Below, piece by piece: positions 18,090 to 26,432 of a DNA stretch of 64,000 nt. The notes under the pieces were generated by a model that worked only from the letters and a program-made list of their open reading frames with translations, did no database searches and was not told the origin of the DNA. The stretch lies in the NCBI GenBank assembly GCA_902478605.1, contig CABSLQ010000001.1, forward strand, positions 1-64,000, in the 5' to 3' direction. The stretch comes from an uncultured Oscillospiraceae bacterium (GTDB lineage Bacteria > Bacillota > Clostridia > Oscillospirales > Acutalibacteraceae). Each line of letters opens with the position of its first letter. Position 1 is the first letter of the stretch. The position numbers and the translations under genes were made by a program.

Positions 18090-18152
18090 ATTATAAGGCC
18101 GCGCCGTCGGGATCGAAATCACCGGTTTCTTAGACGGGATAACGGATTTTTA
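18090..18152 (-). promoter_or_regulatory. Promoter B with shared regulatory element (binding-protein gene)
   Basis: Minus-strand -10 TATAAT (18090-18095). TAAAAATCCGTTAT (18139-18152) is followed 20 nt later by a weaker copy beginning TAAGAAACCG (from 18132), which lies 37 nt before the -10. Over about 28 bases this region is nearly the same as promoter C (TTATCCC...AAGAAA). No -35 consensus. Confidence 0.65.
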
Positions 18153-18189
18153 CTGTCGCGTTTTTCTTCTATACGCGGCAGGCACCCAT

Positions 18190-19164
18190 TTATCCCACAA
18201 TGCCGCTGCGTTCGATGCCCTCGGTAAAATACCGCTGCGCAATGATAAAGAGGATCAGCATGGGGGCAATGGCCAGCAGGGCGCCTGCCTGTACCTGCAC
18301 CTGCACCATGAGCTGATCGCTGCCGTTCTGGGTGGCCAGCCGTTCGAGCGTCGAGCGCAGGGAGGCCAGCGCCGTGGCCACCGTCTGCCGCGTTTCGCTG
18401 AACACGGCGGGAACGTAATAATCGTTCCAGTGCCACACCACCGAGAAGATGAAGACGGTGATCATGGAGGAACGGGCGTTGGGCAGCATCACCCGGAAAT
18501 AGGTGCGTATCCCGCCGCAGCCGTCGATGAGGGCCGCCTCCTCCAGTTCGGCGGGCATCCCGCGGTAGAACTGGCGGAAGATGAAGATGAACAGTCCCGA
18601 ACGGAAGCCCATGCCGAACAGCGACTGCAGCCAGAAGGGCCAGGGCGAATCGATGAGCTTCAGGGTACCGCTGCCCTCCGCGATGAGATCGAGGATCTGC
18701 GACACGCCGGGAATGCGGAAAAAGCGGAACATCATGTACAGCGGCGACAGATAGGTCTGCACCGGTACGATGATGGTCAGAATCACGATGGCGAACAGTA
18801 CCTTTTTGAGCGGGAACTCAAACCGGGCGAAGCCGTAGCCCACCAGCCCGCAGACAAAGGTCTGCAAAAAGGCCGAGACGAAGCTTATCTGCGCCGTATA
18901 GCCGAGCAGGGCGGGATAGTCCATGGCGTCGATGAGCATGGTGATGTTTTCCAGCGTCCAGGTCTGGGTCAGCCAGACAATCGAGGGATCCTCCATATCG
19001 GCGCGCCCGCGGAAGGCGGTGATCACCATAAAAAGTATGGGATATATCAAAATAAACTGTATGCCCAGCAGCAGGATAAAACGGGACAGCTTCCATGTGC
19101 CCCGGCCCAGCCGGTTGCCCCACACCTTGGCCCGCAGACCCGGTGCGGCCTGTGCATGTTTCAT
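18190..19164 (-). CDS. CUT1 sugar ABC transporter permease (MalG-like)
   Basis: A 324-residue membrane protein with about six helices and the EAA loop EEAALIDGCGGIRTYFRVMLPNA. It is longer than its paralogue at 24,564 and has an insertion between helices (GVSQILDLIAEGSGTLKLIDSPWPF). AGGAGGG lies before the ATG. It is the last gene of the nine-gene run that starts at 33,454 and pairs with the permease immediately upstream. The ATPase is not encoded here. Confidence 0.93.
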   Translation of the reverse strand: MKHAQAAPGLRAKVWGNRLGRGTWKLSRFILLLGIQFILIYPILFMVITAFRGRADMEDPSIVWLTQTWTLENITMLIDAMDYPALLGYTAQISFVSAFLQTFVCGLVGYGFARFEFPLKKVLFAIVILTIIVPVQTYLSPLYMMFRFFRIPGVSQILDLIAEGSGTLKLIDSPWPFWLQSLFGMGFRSGLFIFIFRQFYRGMPAELEEAALIDGCGGIRTYFRVMLPNARSSMITVFIFSVVWHWNDYYVPAVFSETRQTVATALASLRSTLERLATQNGSDQLMVQVQVQAGALLAIAPMLILFIIAQRYFTEGIERSGIVG

Positions 19165-19176
19165 GGTGCTTCCCTC

Positions 19177-20085
19177 CTACTTCTCCAGATAAAAGACCTT
19201 GCGTGAAATGAACCAGGCGACAATCCCCGTGACCACCAGCACCAGCAGGCAGTACGACACGGCCAGCGTGGTGGCGGAGGATGTGTACAGGTTATTGAAA
19301 TACTCCTGAATCCGCTGCATCACCGGGTTGGTGTAATAGGTGAAGGAATCGATGATGGAATACACCGCGTTGAGCAGAATGAAGGGTGTCACCAGCGGGA
19401 AGGTCACCTTCCAGAAGGTCTGCCAGGCGTTGGCGCCCTCCACGCTGCACACCTCGTACAGATGGGCGGGCACCGCCTTGATGCCGCCCAGGAACAGCAG
19501 GATCTGCACCCCGCATTTCCACAGCAGATCGAGGATGTTGGACACCGCGCCGGTCAGCTGGGACACCAGGCTGGGATCCAGGCCCAGCCGGAGCATCGCC
19601 ATTTCGAGTGCCGCCGACTGAAAGATGGTGACATCGCTTGTCTGCGCCATGGAGCTGGCGAACAAATCCTGCCGGAAGACCTCCAGCAGCACGCCGGAGG
19701 ACACGATGATGGGCAGGGCGAAGATGGCCCGGGCCACCGTCCGGCCGCGGAATTTCTGGCTGAGGATGATGGCGATGAAAAGGCTGAACGCCAGAATCAG
19801 CACCACCTCGCCCAGCGTCTGCGCGATGGCGGTCAGCATCATGCGCACATTTTCCGGATCCTTGAACAGCACGTCCTGGATGATCTCCATCCCCACGTAT
19901 TCGGCGTGCGCACCGTCGGGCCGCACCGTGACGTCGTTGAACATGTACACGATAGACTGCCCCATCGGGATGAGGAAGAAGAGCAGCACCCCCACTATCC
20001 ACGGCGCCACAAAGAATAGCCCCAGCAGGCCCCGCCGCTGCTTTATCGTCAGGCCGTGCGCCCCAAGCGCTCTGGTTGACTTCAT
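19177..20085 (-). CDS. CUT1 sugar ABC transporter permease (MalF-like)
   Basis: A 302-residue membrane protein: GLFFVAPWIVGVLLFFLIPMGQS first helix, followed by five more. The EAA-like loop YEVCSVEGANAWQTFWKVTFPL is degenerate (EVCSVEGA for EAAxxDGA). Its ATG overlaps the DUF5696 stop codon (ATGA), so the two are co-translated. It forms the membrane channel with the MalG-like protein 12 bases downstream. Confidence 0.92.
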   Translation of the reverse strand: MKSTRALGAHGLTIKQRRGLLGLFFVAPWIVGVLLFFLIPMGQSIVYMFNDVTVRPDGAHAEYVGMEIIQDVLFKDPENVRMMLTAIAQTLGEVVLILAFSLFIAIILSQKFRGRTVARAIFALPIIVSSGVLLEVFRQDLFASSMAQTSDVTIFQSAALEMAMLRLGLDPSLVSQLTGAVSNILDLLWKCGVQILLFLGGIKAVPAHLYEVCSVEGANAWQTFWKVTFPLVTPFILLNAVYSIIDSFTYYTNPVMQRIQEYFNNLYTSSATTLAVSYCLLVLVVTGIVAWFISRKVFYLEK

Positions 20086-22424
20086 TGGGCGCCCTCTCCT
20101 TCCACAAAGACATAGGATTTTGCGGCGACGGTTGTGCCGTCCACCGTGCGGGAAACCGCCCCGTAGTTGACCATCAGCTGCGCGCCGTTGGTAAAGGTCA
20201 CCCGCCGCAGCTCCTTATCCAGAAAGGCGTAATCCGCGATGGCGCTGCCGCCTGTTTTCTCCCGCACCTGCATGAGCTCCTGTTCGGCGGCGAGGATCGC
20301 GTCCTTCCACTGGGCGTAATCGGAGGCGTACAGGCTGTTCATCGAGGTGCGCGCCACCTCTTCATAGGACGCGCCCATCACCGAATAGGCCAGGGCACTG
20401 TTGGATTCCACCGCATGCAGCAGCATGACGTGCGGATCCGCCGCGTAGTTGACCGCCGGCACCGAATACCCGCGCAGGCCGTCGAGCACCATCTGCACAA
20501 AGGGAATGGCCCCGTCGCTGACAAAGTGGCCGCTGTCGGTATGGGGCAGGTACAGCAGCGCGTCGGCATAGGGCATAGCGTAGGCGTTGGGCGCCTCGAG
20601 CAGCAGGCGGTTCTTCTCCCCCAGGGAGGCCAGCAGGCCGGTGAAGGTATCCTGTACCGCGCCGATGCTGTTGTTCTCCCCGCCGTAATTGCTGTACAAA
20701 TCCTGACCCAAGGAAGTGGGGGCCAGTGTCGTCAGCCCGCTTTTATCCAGACTCGTCTGCAGCTTCTGCACCGCTTTCTCCACATTGGCCGGGCGCAGCA
20801 GATACCGCGTCGGCCGGTCGTAGTCGCGCAGGCCGGTGGCATAGTGATAATCGAACAGTTTGGCGGTTTTTTTGTTCACCGCCGTGACCGAATGCAGGAA
20901 GGCATACACGCCGTTGCCCCCGCTAGTAAACTGGGTCAGCTGCACCTCGGGGAACACGTTTTTCCAGCGCTCGGTGAGTGCGGCAAGCTGTTTCACACTG
21001 CCCAGCTTGCCGTCCACCGCCAGCTTGGAATCGATTTTGCCGTAATAGGCGCCGCTGGAATCCAGCCCGCGCAGCCGCACGACAAAATCCTCCACCCCGC
21101 CGGCCTGCAGCTCTTCGAGCATGCTCTGCGTCTGGTCCAGCGTGGTCAGCGGTGTGATGTCCTGATACCCGAAGCCCAGGAACTGCTGCTGGGTGCGCAC
21201 CGCGGCGGCAATATCCAGGTAAAGGGCGTTATTCAGGCTGTCGCCCCGCGTCTCGCCGGCAAGCAGCATGGCGGCATACACGTCCGCCGCCCCCTTGATG
21301 GTGGCCTGCTCCCCCTGCAGGAAGCGGTATTCCACCTGCGGGTTGCGGGGCAGGCTGCGTTCCTCGGCGTACAGGATGCGCTTGATCTCCGCCCAGGTGC
21401 GGCTAAGCAGGGTGGTTTCCATGTTGGTGCGGTACAGGAAGGTGAAGTTCGCCGTGTTATAGCCGGTGTCGTACCCGGCGACCGACACGGCCACCTCGCT
21501 GTCCGCCGCCCCCTCCCGGATGGCGGCAAGGAAGCCGGCCTGCACATCCCGGCCCGCCGGTGCGGCAGCGCTCTCCTCGTTTTCTTCTGCCTCCGCCGTC
21601 TCGTCCGTCTCTTCTGTTTCGTCCGGTTCTTCCTCCGGCTCCTGGGCGGGCGGCGTCACATGCGTGTACAGCCCCGCAAACATGGGCAGCAGCACCGGCT
21701 TATAATCGTTGGGCTTGGTGGTGGAAACCTGGGTCAGATCGCCGCCGTAAATTTCCCGGCGGTATTCCCCCTGGGCGAAGCGCCCGTTGTTGAACCCAAT
21801 GTAGGAGCCCGAACCGTCTGGCAGAATAAAGGCTCCCTCATCCCCCTGGCGGGCCGCACCGAAAAAGGGCAGCAGCGTGATGTTCAGCACGCGGCAGTCT
21901 CCCGTCTCCTGCACATGCGCATAATCGATGGTTACCAGCAGGGAATCCTCCGTCAGCCGGTATTCCAGCGGGATGACAAACCCCTGCTCCGCGAAGGTAT
22001 AGGTGACCAGCAGGGAATCCCCCCGCCGCGCCGCCGTCAGGCCGCCCTCCGAGGTGGCCCCCACGAAAGAATTGACTTCGTCAATCGACCGGTTCGCGTC
22101 CAGATAGGTGACCAGAATCTGTGAAATCATGCGGGTGATGTTGACACCTTGGGCCACCATATCCAGCTCATAGTCCACCGGATTGGAGGCATATACCATA
22201 TCCGTGGCCTTGTCGGTCACCTGAAAAAAGCCGTTGGACAAATCGAGATCCAGACGCAGCCGCCCGTTCTCCAGCGTCGGGTTTTCGGTCACCTCGACCG
22301 CCGCCTCCGCCGTATCGCCGGCCGGGTTTTCCCCCTCGGCCAGGGTGGGGCCCGCCGTCATGCCCAGCGTCATGGCCGCGGCCAGCAGAAGGCCGCATAC
22401 CGTATGGATCGCTTTCCTTTTCAT
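20082..22424 (-). CDS. Secreted DUF5696-domain protein
   Basis: A 780-residue protein with a signal peptide (MKRKAIHTVCGLLLAAAMTL) and a body matching DUF5696, found in Paenibacillus and clostridial glycan-import operons. Seen: NGRLRLDLDLSNGFFQVTDKATD near the start, ILPDGSGSYIGFNNG, YGGDLTQ, an acidic low-complexity insert (about residues 265-290, rich in Glu and Thr) and a later region with FGYQDITPL and LRGLDSSGAYYG that resembles a TIM-barrel glycosidase. The activity is not established; an extracellular glycosidase or glycan-binding role is an inference from context. GGAGG precedes the ATG. It sits between the NHL-YIP1 protein and a permease pair in one operon. Confidence 0.8.
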   Translation of the reverse strand: MKRKAIHTVCGLLLAAAMTLGMTAGPTLAEGENPAGDTAEAAVEVTENPTLENGRLRLDLDLSNGFFQVTDKATDMVYASNPVDYELDMVAQGVNITRMISQILVTYLDANRSIDEVNSFVGATSEGGLTAARRGDSLLVTYTFAEQGFVIPLEYRLTEDSLLVTIDYAHVQETGDCRVLNITLLPFFGAARQGDEGAFILPDGSGSYIGFNNGRFAQGEYRREIYGGDLTQVSTTKPNDYKPVLLPMFAGLYTHVTPPAQEPEEEPDETEETDETAEAEENEESAAAPAGRDVQAGFLAAIREGAADSEVAVSVAGYDTGYNTANFTFLYRTNMETTLLSRTWAEIKRILYAEERSLPRNPQVEYRFLQGEQATIKGAADVYAAMLLAGETRGDSLNNALYLDIAAAVRTQQQFLGFGYQDITPLTTLDQTQSMLEELQAGGVEDFVVRLRGLDSSGAYYGKIDSKLAVDGKLGSVKQLAALTERWKNVFPEVQLTQFTSGGNGVYAFLHSVTAVNKKTAKLFDYHYATGLRDYDRPTRYLLRPANVEKAVQKLQTSLDKSGLTTLAPTSLGQDLYSNYGGENNSIGAVQDTFTGLLASLGEKNRLLLEAPNAYAMPYADALLYLPHTDSGHFVSDGAIPFVQMVLDGLRGYSVPAVNYAADPHVMLLHAVESNSALAYSVMGASYEEVARTSMNSLYASDYAQWKDAILAAEQELMQVREKTGGSAIADYAFLDKELRRVTFTNGAQLMVNYGAVSRTVDGTTVAAKSYVFVEGEGAQ

Positions 22425-22438
22425 ATCGTCCGGCCTCC

Positions 22439-24550
22439 TTACTTGAGTTTCAACGACAGCTCATCGAGCAGCGAGGTAACAAACATGGCCAGCTGGGTGA
22501 ACAGGCTCCACAGCAGCAGCGCCAGGAAGAGAATGATCAGAATGCCAATGAAGGAATACAGCACGGCCAGCACCGTCCGGCCGAAGGAGAACTCGTGTAT
22601 TGCCTTGAGCCCCAGCAGCATCAGCACCGCTGACCAGAGCAGGAAGATGACCATCAGCAGGGTGAGAAAGGCCCCTTCCTCCCGGACGAGCACGTTGGTC
22701 AGCAGCAGCGAGAGCAGCTGGTACGCCACATAGGGGATCAGCCCCACCGCCAGCACATATACGATGTCCAGCAGCTTGCCGCTGCCGTCCATCATGGTGG
22801 ATACGAACCAGTTGGCCAGCACAAACAGGCTGAATACCAGCAGCGTGCTGCCCAGCATCACCCAGATGCTGAATTCCTCGGGGGTGTTCTGATTGAAGAC
22901 ATACCCGTTGTACTGCCAGGTCAGGGCGGTGGCGAAAAACCACGCCGCCAGGCACCCGGCGGCTATCACCGCCTTGGAACGCACGGTACCCCGCCGCACC
23001 GCGCTTTCGTAGCCGCCGGTGGGATGGAACAGGGTGTACCGCAGCCGGCGTCCCGGCCCCAGCGCACCGGGATCTACGTCGCGCGAGCGGCTGACCCGGT
23101 CGCGGGAGTCGGATACCACAATCCAAACGGCCAGAATGGCCAGCACCGCGAAGATGGGATAAAACCACTGGCGCAGGCCGGCGTTGCGGTGCTGCTTGAA
23201 GGCGTCGGAATACAGCTCAGGCGCATGCCCCATGCGGAAATAGGCCATCGCGTTTTCATAGTCGCCGGCGTCCAGATACGTCTTGCCGATGCTGATATAC
23301 GCGGGGTCATAGCCGCCCGCATACCGGATCACATCCTGCCACAGAGAAACCGACTCGTCATAGTCGCCCTGGTTGTACAGCTCCATGGCGGCAAAGATCT
23401 TTTCGCCGAAGGCGGAAGGGGTGAACATGGTCACCGTATCGGCCATCTGGTCGAGCACATAGATGCGCTGCCCGATGGTTTCGATCGCCACGGGTATGCG
23501 GAAGGTGCCCTCCAGCACCCCGATACCGCCGAACACCGTGATCCACTGGCCGTTTTCGTCGTACAGGAACACCCGCCCCTGTGTGGCGTCGAGGGCCGCA
23601 ACGAAGCCGTTTTGCATCACGTCAATGTCCACAAACGCCGTATCCAGCAGCCGCCCGTCGCTCCAGGCCACCTCCAGATCGCCGTAGTTGTCTTCCTTAT
23701 ACACGTTGACGCTCTTGGCGTTCATCTTCTTAATTTCGTTGGTGGAAACCACGCTTCCCCCCGCCACGCTTTTCTGGGTCACCGTATAGATGAAGCCGTC
23801 GGGCGTGATGTCAAAGTTGGAATATTCCACCGGAATATAACGGGCCATGCTGTCCTTCTGATCCTCGTTGAGCAGCCCCTTCCAGAAGTAATCCAGCAGC
23901 ATGCGGGCGGACAGCTCCACCTTGTTGGACCCGAAAAAGGTCAGGAACTCTCCCTGCGGGGAAAAGACGCACGCCCCCCGGTACAGGCCGGGAAGCAGCA
24001 CGAAGATGGTCCCCTGCTCGTCCACGAGCACCTTGTCCGGTGCGAACAGCACATTCTCGGGCAGCAGGGCGCTGTCCGGCCGGGTGATGACCTGCTGAAT
24101 ATGCAGCCCGCTGTCGGCGACGATCACCCGCTGGTTTTCGGGGTCGGCGGCATAATACCGGCGCTCTTCCCCATTTCCCTGGATGAACAGGCCCGCCAGG
24201 CCGGGCAGCGGGGTGTCCGCCCCGTTTTCCTTGAAGGTCAGTGTGGTTTGATATGCCAGCTCCTCATCCAGCACCACGATGCAGCCGTTGTCCGTATCCA
24301 CGATATACAGCTGCCCCTCCGAATCCGCCACCATGTCGGAAGCATTGCCCAGCGTGCCGACGGGCATCTGCCGTCCCGAAACGGTCTTCTGCGGCAGATA
24401 GCCAACCGGCGCGGCCACCGCTTTGTCCTTTTCGTTGTACTGGTAACCGTCGTAGGGGGTGTCCACCGCCGCCGCGGCCGGCAGCGCGGGCAGCAGGAGC
24501 AGCAGCCCTGCCAGCAGAAGGGCGCCCGCGCCCTTGCGTATGGTTTTCAA
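22439..24550 (-). CDS. Membrane protein with extracytoplasmic NHL propeller, TPR and YIP1 domains
   Basis: A 703-residue chimera. A signal or first helix (residues 1-28), then NHL-type propeller repeats (about 60-385: NASDMVADSEGQLYIVDTDNG, FVDIDVMQNGFVAALDATQG), a TPR-like segment (about 390-455: AMELYNQGDYDESVSLWQDV, YISIGKTYLDAGDYENAMAYF), one helix near 465-485, a cytoplasmic loop and a C-terminal YIP1-type domain with five helices. The start is TTG after GGGGGGAG. Such proteins are recurrent neighbours of DUF5696 and CUT1 permeases; their job is not known. A scaffold or assembly role for the import machinery is conceivable. Confidence 0.8.
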   Translation of the reverse strand: MKTIRKGAGALLLAGLLLLLPALPAAAAVDTPYDGYQYNEKDKAVAAPVGYLPQKTVSGRQMPVGTLGNASDMVADSEGQLYIVDTDNGCIVVLDEELAYQTTLTFKENGADTPLPGLAGLFIQGNGEERRYYAADPENQRVIVADSGLHIQQVITRPDSALLPENVLFAPDKVLVDEQGTIFVLLPGLYRGACVFSPQGEFLTFFGSNKVELSARMLLDYFWKGLLNEDQKDSMARYIPVEYSNFDITPDGFIYTVTQKSVAGGSVVSTNEIKKMNAKSVNVYKEDNYGDLEVAWSDGRLLDTAFVDIDVMQNGFVAALDATQGRVFLYDENGQWITVFGGIGVLEGTFRIPVAIETIGQRIYVLDQMADTVTMFTPSAFGEKIFAAMELYNQGDYDESVSLWQDVIRYAGGYDPAYISIGKTYLDAGDYENAMAYFRMGHAPELYSDAFKQHRNAGLRQWFYPIFAVLAILAVWIVVSDSRDRVSRSRDVDPGALGPGRRLRYTLFHPTGGYESAVRRGTVRSKAVIAAGCLAAWFFATALTWQYNGYVFNQNTPEEFSIWVMLGSTLLVFSLFVLANWFVSTMMDGSGKLLDIVYVLAVGLIPYVAYQLLSLLLTNVLVREEGAFLTLLMVIFLLWSAVLMLLGLKAIHEFSFGRTVLAVLYSFIGILIILFLALLLWSLFTQLAMFVTSLLDELSLKLK

Positions 24551-24563
24551 ACCGGCTCCCCCC

Positions 24564-25451
24564 TTATTCCTTAATGCCTGAATAGCTCATGGTGGCCATG
24601 ACGTTGCTCTGGCTGACGAGAAAGATGACGATCGGCGGAATCATCAGCACGATGCTGCCCGCCATGGCCACGCCGTAACGGGCGGTGCCGCCCGACATGA
24701 TCTGTTTAATGGCGAGATTGATGAGCTTGAGCTCCTCACTGAAGACCATGTTGGCCTGGGTCGCGTTCCACACCCCCTGGAAGGAAAAGACGAGCAGCGT
24801 CATCCACGCGGGCTTAACCTGGGGCATGACGATGCTCCACAGGGTGCGGATCTGCCCGGCGCCGTCGATGGTGGCGGATTCGATGAGGGGGGTGGGCACC
24901 TGCTCCATGAACTGCTTCATCAGGAACAGGCCCAGCGGGGTGGCCAGCTGGGGCAGGATATAGACAAGGTAGGTGTCGATCATGCCGGTCTTGGCCATGA
25001 TGACATACTGCGGCAGCCAGAGGATGGTGGTGTTGAACAGCAGGGCCACCACCACCAAATCGAATATCCACCGCACCCGCAGGTTGAACTTGGCCAGCGG
25101 ATAGGCCGCCATGCAGGCGAGCAGCACGTTGCCGCCGGTGGCCACGATGCTGACAAACAGGCTGTTGAACAGATAGCGGCTGAAGGGCACCCACATGTTG
25201 GACGCCAGCTTGAACAGCAGGAAATAGTTGGAGGTGGTGGGCCGCACCACAAAGAACCGGGGCGGAAAAGCGAACAGCTCATCCACCGGCTTGAACGAAT
25301 TAATCACCGAATAAATCAGCGGCAGGGCCATGAACAGCCCCAGCACCGTCAGCACCAGAAAAAGCACCGCGGTCACCCAGGGCCGCCGGCCCGAATGCCG
25401 GCGCTTCTTCTGCACCCGATAGTGCCGCATCAGCCTGGACGCAGACAACAC
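24564..25451 (-). CDS. CUT1 sugar ABC transporter permease (MalG/LplC-like)
   Basis: A 295-residue membrane protein, closely similar to the one at 6,830: PLIYSVINSFKPVDELFAFPPRFFVVRPT, EAA loop IESATIDGAGQIRTLWSIVMPQ and the end SNVMATMSYSGIKE. GTG start after GGGAGAG. Genes upstream (18 nt) and downstream (13 nt) are in the same operon. It pairs with the 25,470 permease and presumably uses the 960-residue binding protein. Confidence 0.93.
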   Translation of the reverse strand: MLSASRLMRHYRVQKKRRHSGRRPWVTAVLFLVLTVLGLFMALPLIYSVINSFKPVDELFAFPPRFFVVRPTTSNYFLLFKLASNMWVPFSRYLFNSLFVSIVATGGNVLLACMAAYPLAKFNLRVRWIFDLVVVALLFNTTILWLPQYVIMAKTGMIDTYLVYILPQLATPLGLFLMKQFMEQVPTPLIESATIDGAGQIRTLWSIVMPQVKPAWMTLLVFSFQGVWNATQANMVFSEELKLINLAIKQIMSGGTARYGVAMAGSIVLMIPPIVIFLVSQSNVMATMSYSGIKE

Positions 25452-25469
25452 AGCTTTTCTCTCCCTTCC

Positions 25470-26432
25470 TCAATCGCTGCTGATGCGCCGCATCACCAGG
25501 CTGACCGCTTTTTTGAACACGAACATGATGACGAACAGCACCACCGCAATGGCGCAGGCATAGCCCATCTCGTACCGCAGGCTGCCGTAGTCCTGCATGT
25601 GCAGCAGGATGGTGTGGGCCGAATACCGGGTGGACGGGAAGCCGCACAGCTCTTGGGAAATGGTGCTCACCGAGAAGGAGGCGGAAATCTGCATCACCGC
25701 GCCGAAGAGCAGCTGGGGCTTCATGGAGGGCAGGGTGATGTAAATCAGCTCCTGATACCGGTTGCGGATGCCGTCGATGTCACCCGCTTCATACAGGGTG
25801 GTATCGATGGCCTGAAAGCCGGCGATGAACGCCAGGAAGGAGGTGCCCAGGCTCATCCACAGCTGCACGACGATGAGGATCGCCAGGTTGTACCGGGGAT
25901 CGGTGAGCCACTGCACCGGCTCGCTGATGATATTCAAATTCATCAGCAGGCCGTTCATAATGCCGTAGCTGTCGCCGCTGAAGATCAGCTGCCACACGAA
26001 ATAGACCGACGTCGTCAGCGAGGGCGCGTAAAACACAAAGGTCAGAAACACGCGCAGCCCTTTGGGCATCTCGTTGATGAGCCACGCCGCGAAAAAGCAG
26101 AGCAGATAGCTCAGCGGCCCGGTGATCACCGCGAACAGCATGGTGTTTTTCAGGGCGATGAAAAAGACATCGTCGTTAAGAAACAGGTTGATGTAGTTGG
26201 TCAGGCCGATGAATTTCGGCGTGTTGAACATGTTGTAATAGGTCAGGCTCAGCACCATCGACGCCACAATGGGGATGATGAACATCAGCAGGAACACCAG
26301 ACAGAAGGGCAAAAGCAGCAGATACAGCTGCGCGTTGTCCCGCACATCCCGCAAAAAAGGCTTTTTAACAGGCTTCGGCCTGGCCGCACGGCGCGAACCC
26401 GCCCGCCGCAGCGCTGCCACAAGGCTACTCAA
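25470..26432 (-). CDS. CUT1 sugar ABC transporter permease (MalF/LplB-like)
   Basis: A 320-residue membrane protein with a basic cytoplasmic N-terminus, LPFCLVFLLMFIIPIVASMV first helix and EAA loop YEAGDIDGIRNRYQELIYITLPS. It is the intact paralogue of the truncated permease at 7,721. I chose the TTG at 26,432, seven bases after GGAGGAG; an in-frame TTG two codons earlier abuts the site. The start overlaps the stop of the preceding binding-protein gene. Confidence 0.92.
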   Translation of the reverse strand: MSSLVAALRRAGSRRAARPKPVKKPFLRDVRDNAQLYLLLLPFCLVFLLMFIIPIVASMVLSLTYYNMFNTPKFIGLTNYINLFLNDDVFFIALKNTMLFAVITGPLSYLLCFFAAWLINEMPKGLRVFLTFVFYAPSLTTSVYFVWQLIFSGDSYGIMNGLLMNLNIISEPVQWLTDPRYNLAILIVVQLWMSLGTSFLAFIAGFQAIDTTLYEAGDIDGIRNRYQELIYITLPSMKPQLLFGAVMQISASFSVSTISQELCGFPSTRYSAHTILLHMQDYGSLRYEMGYACAIAVVLFVIMFVFKKAVSLVMRRISSD

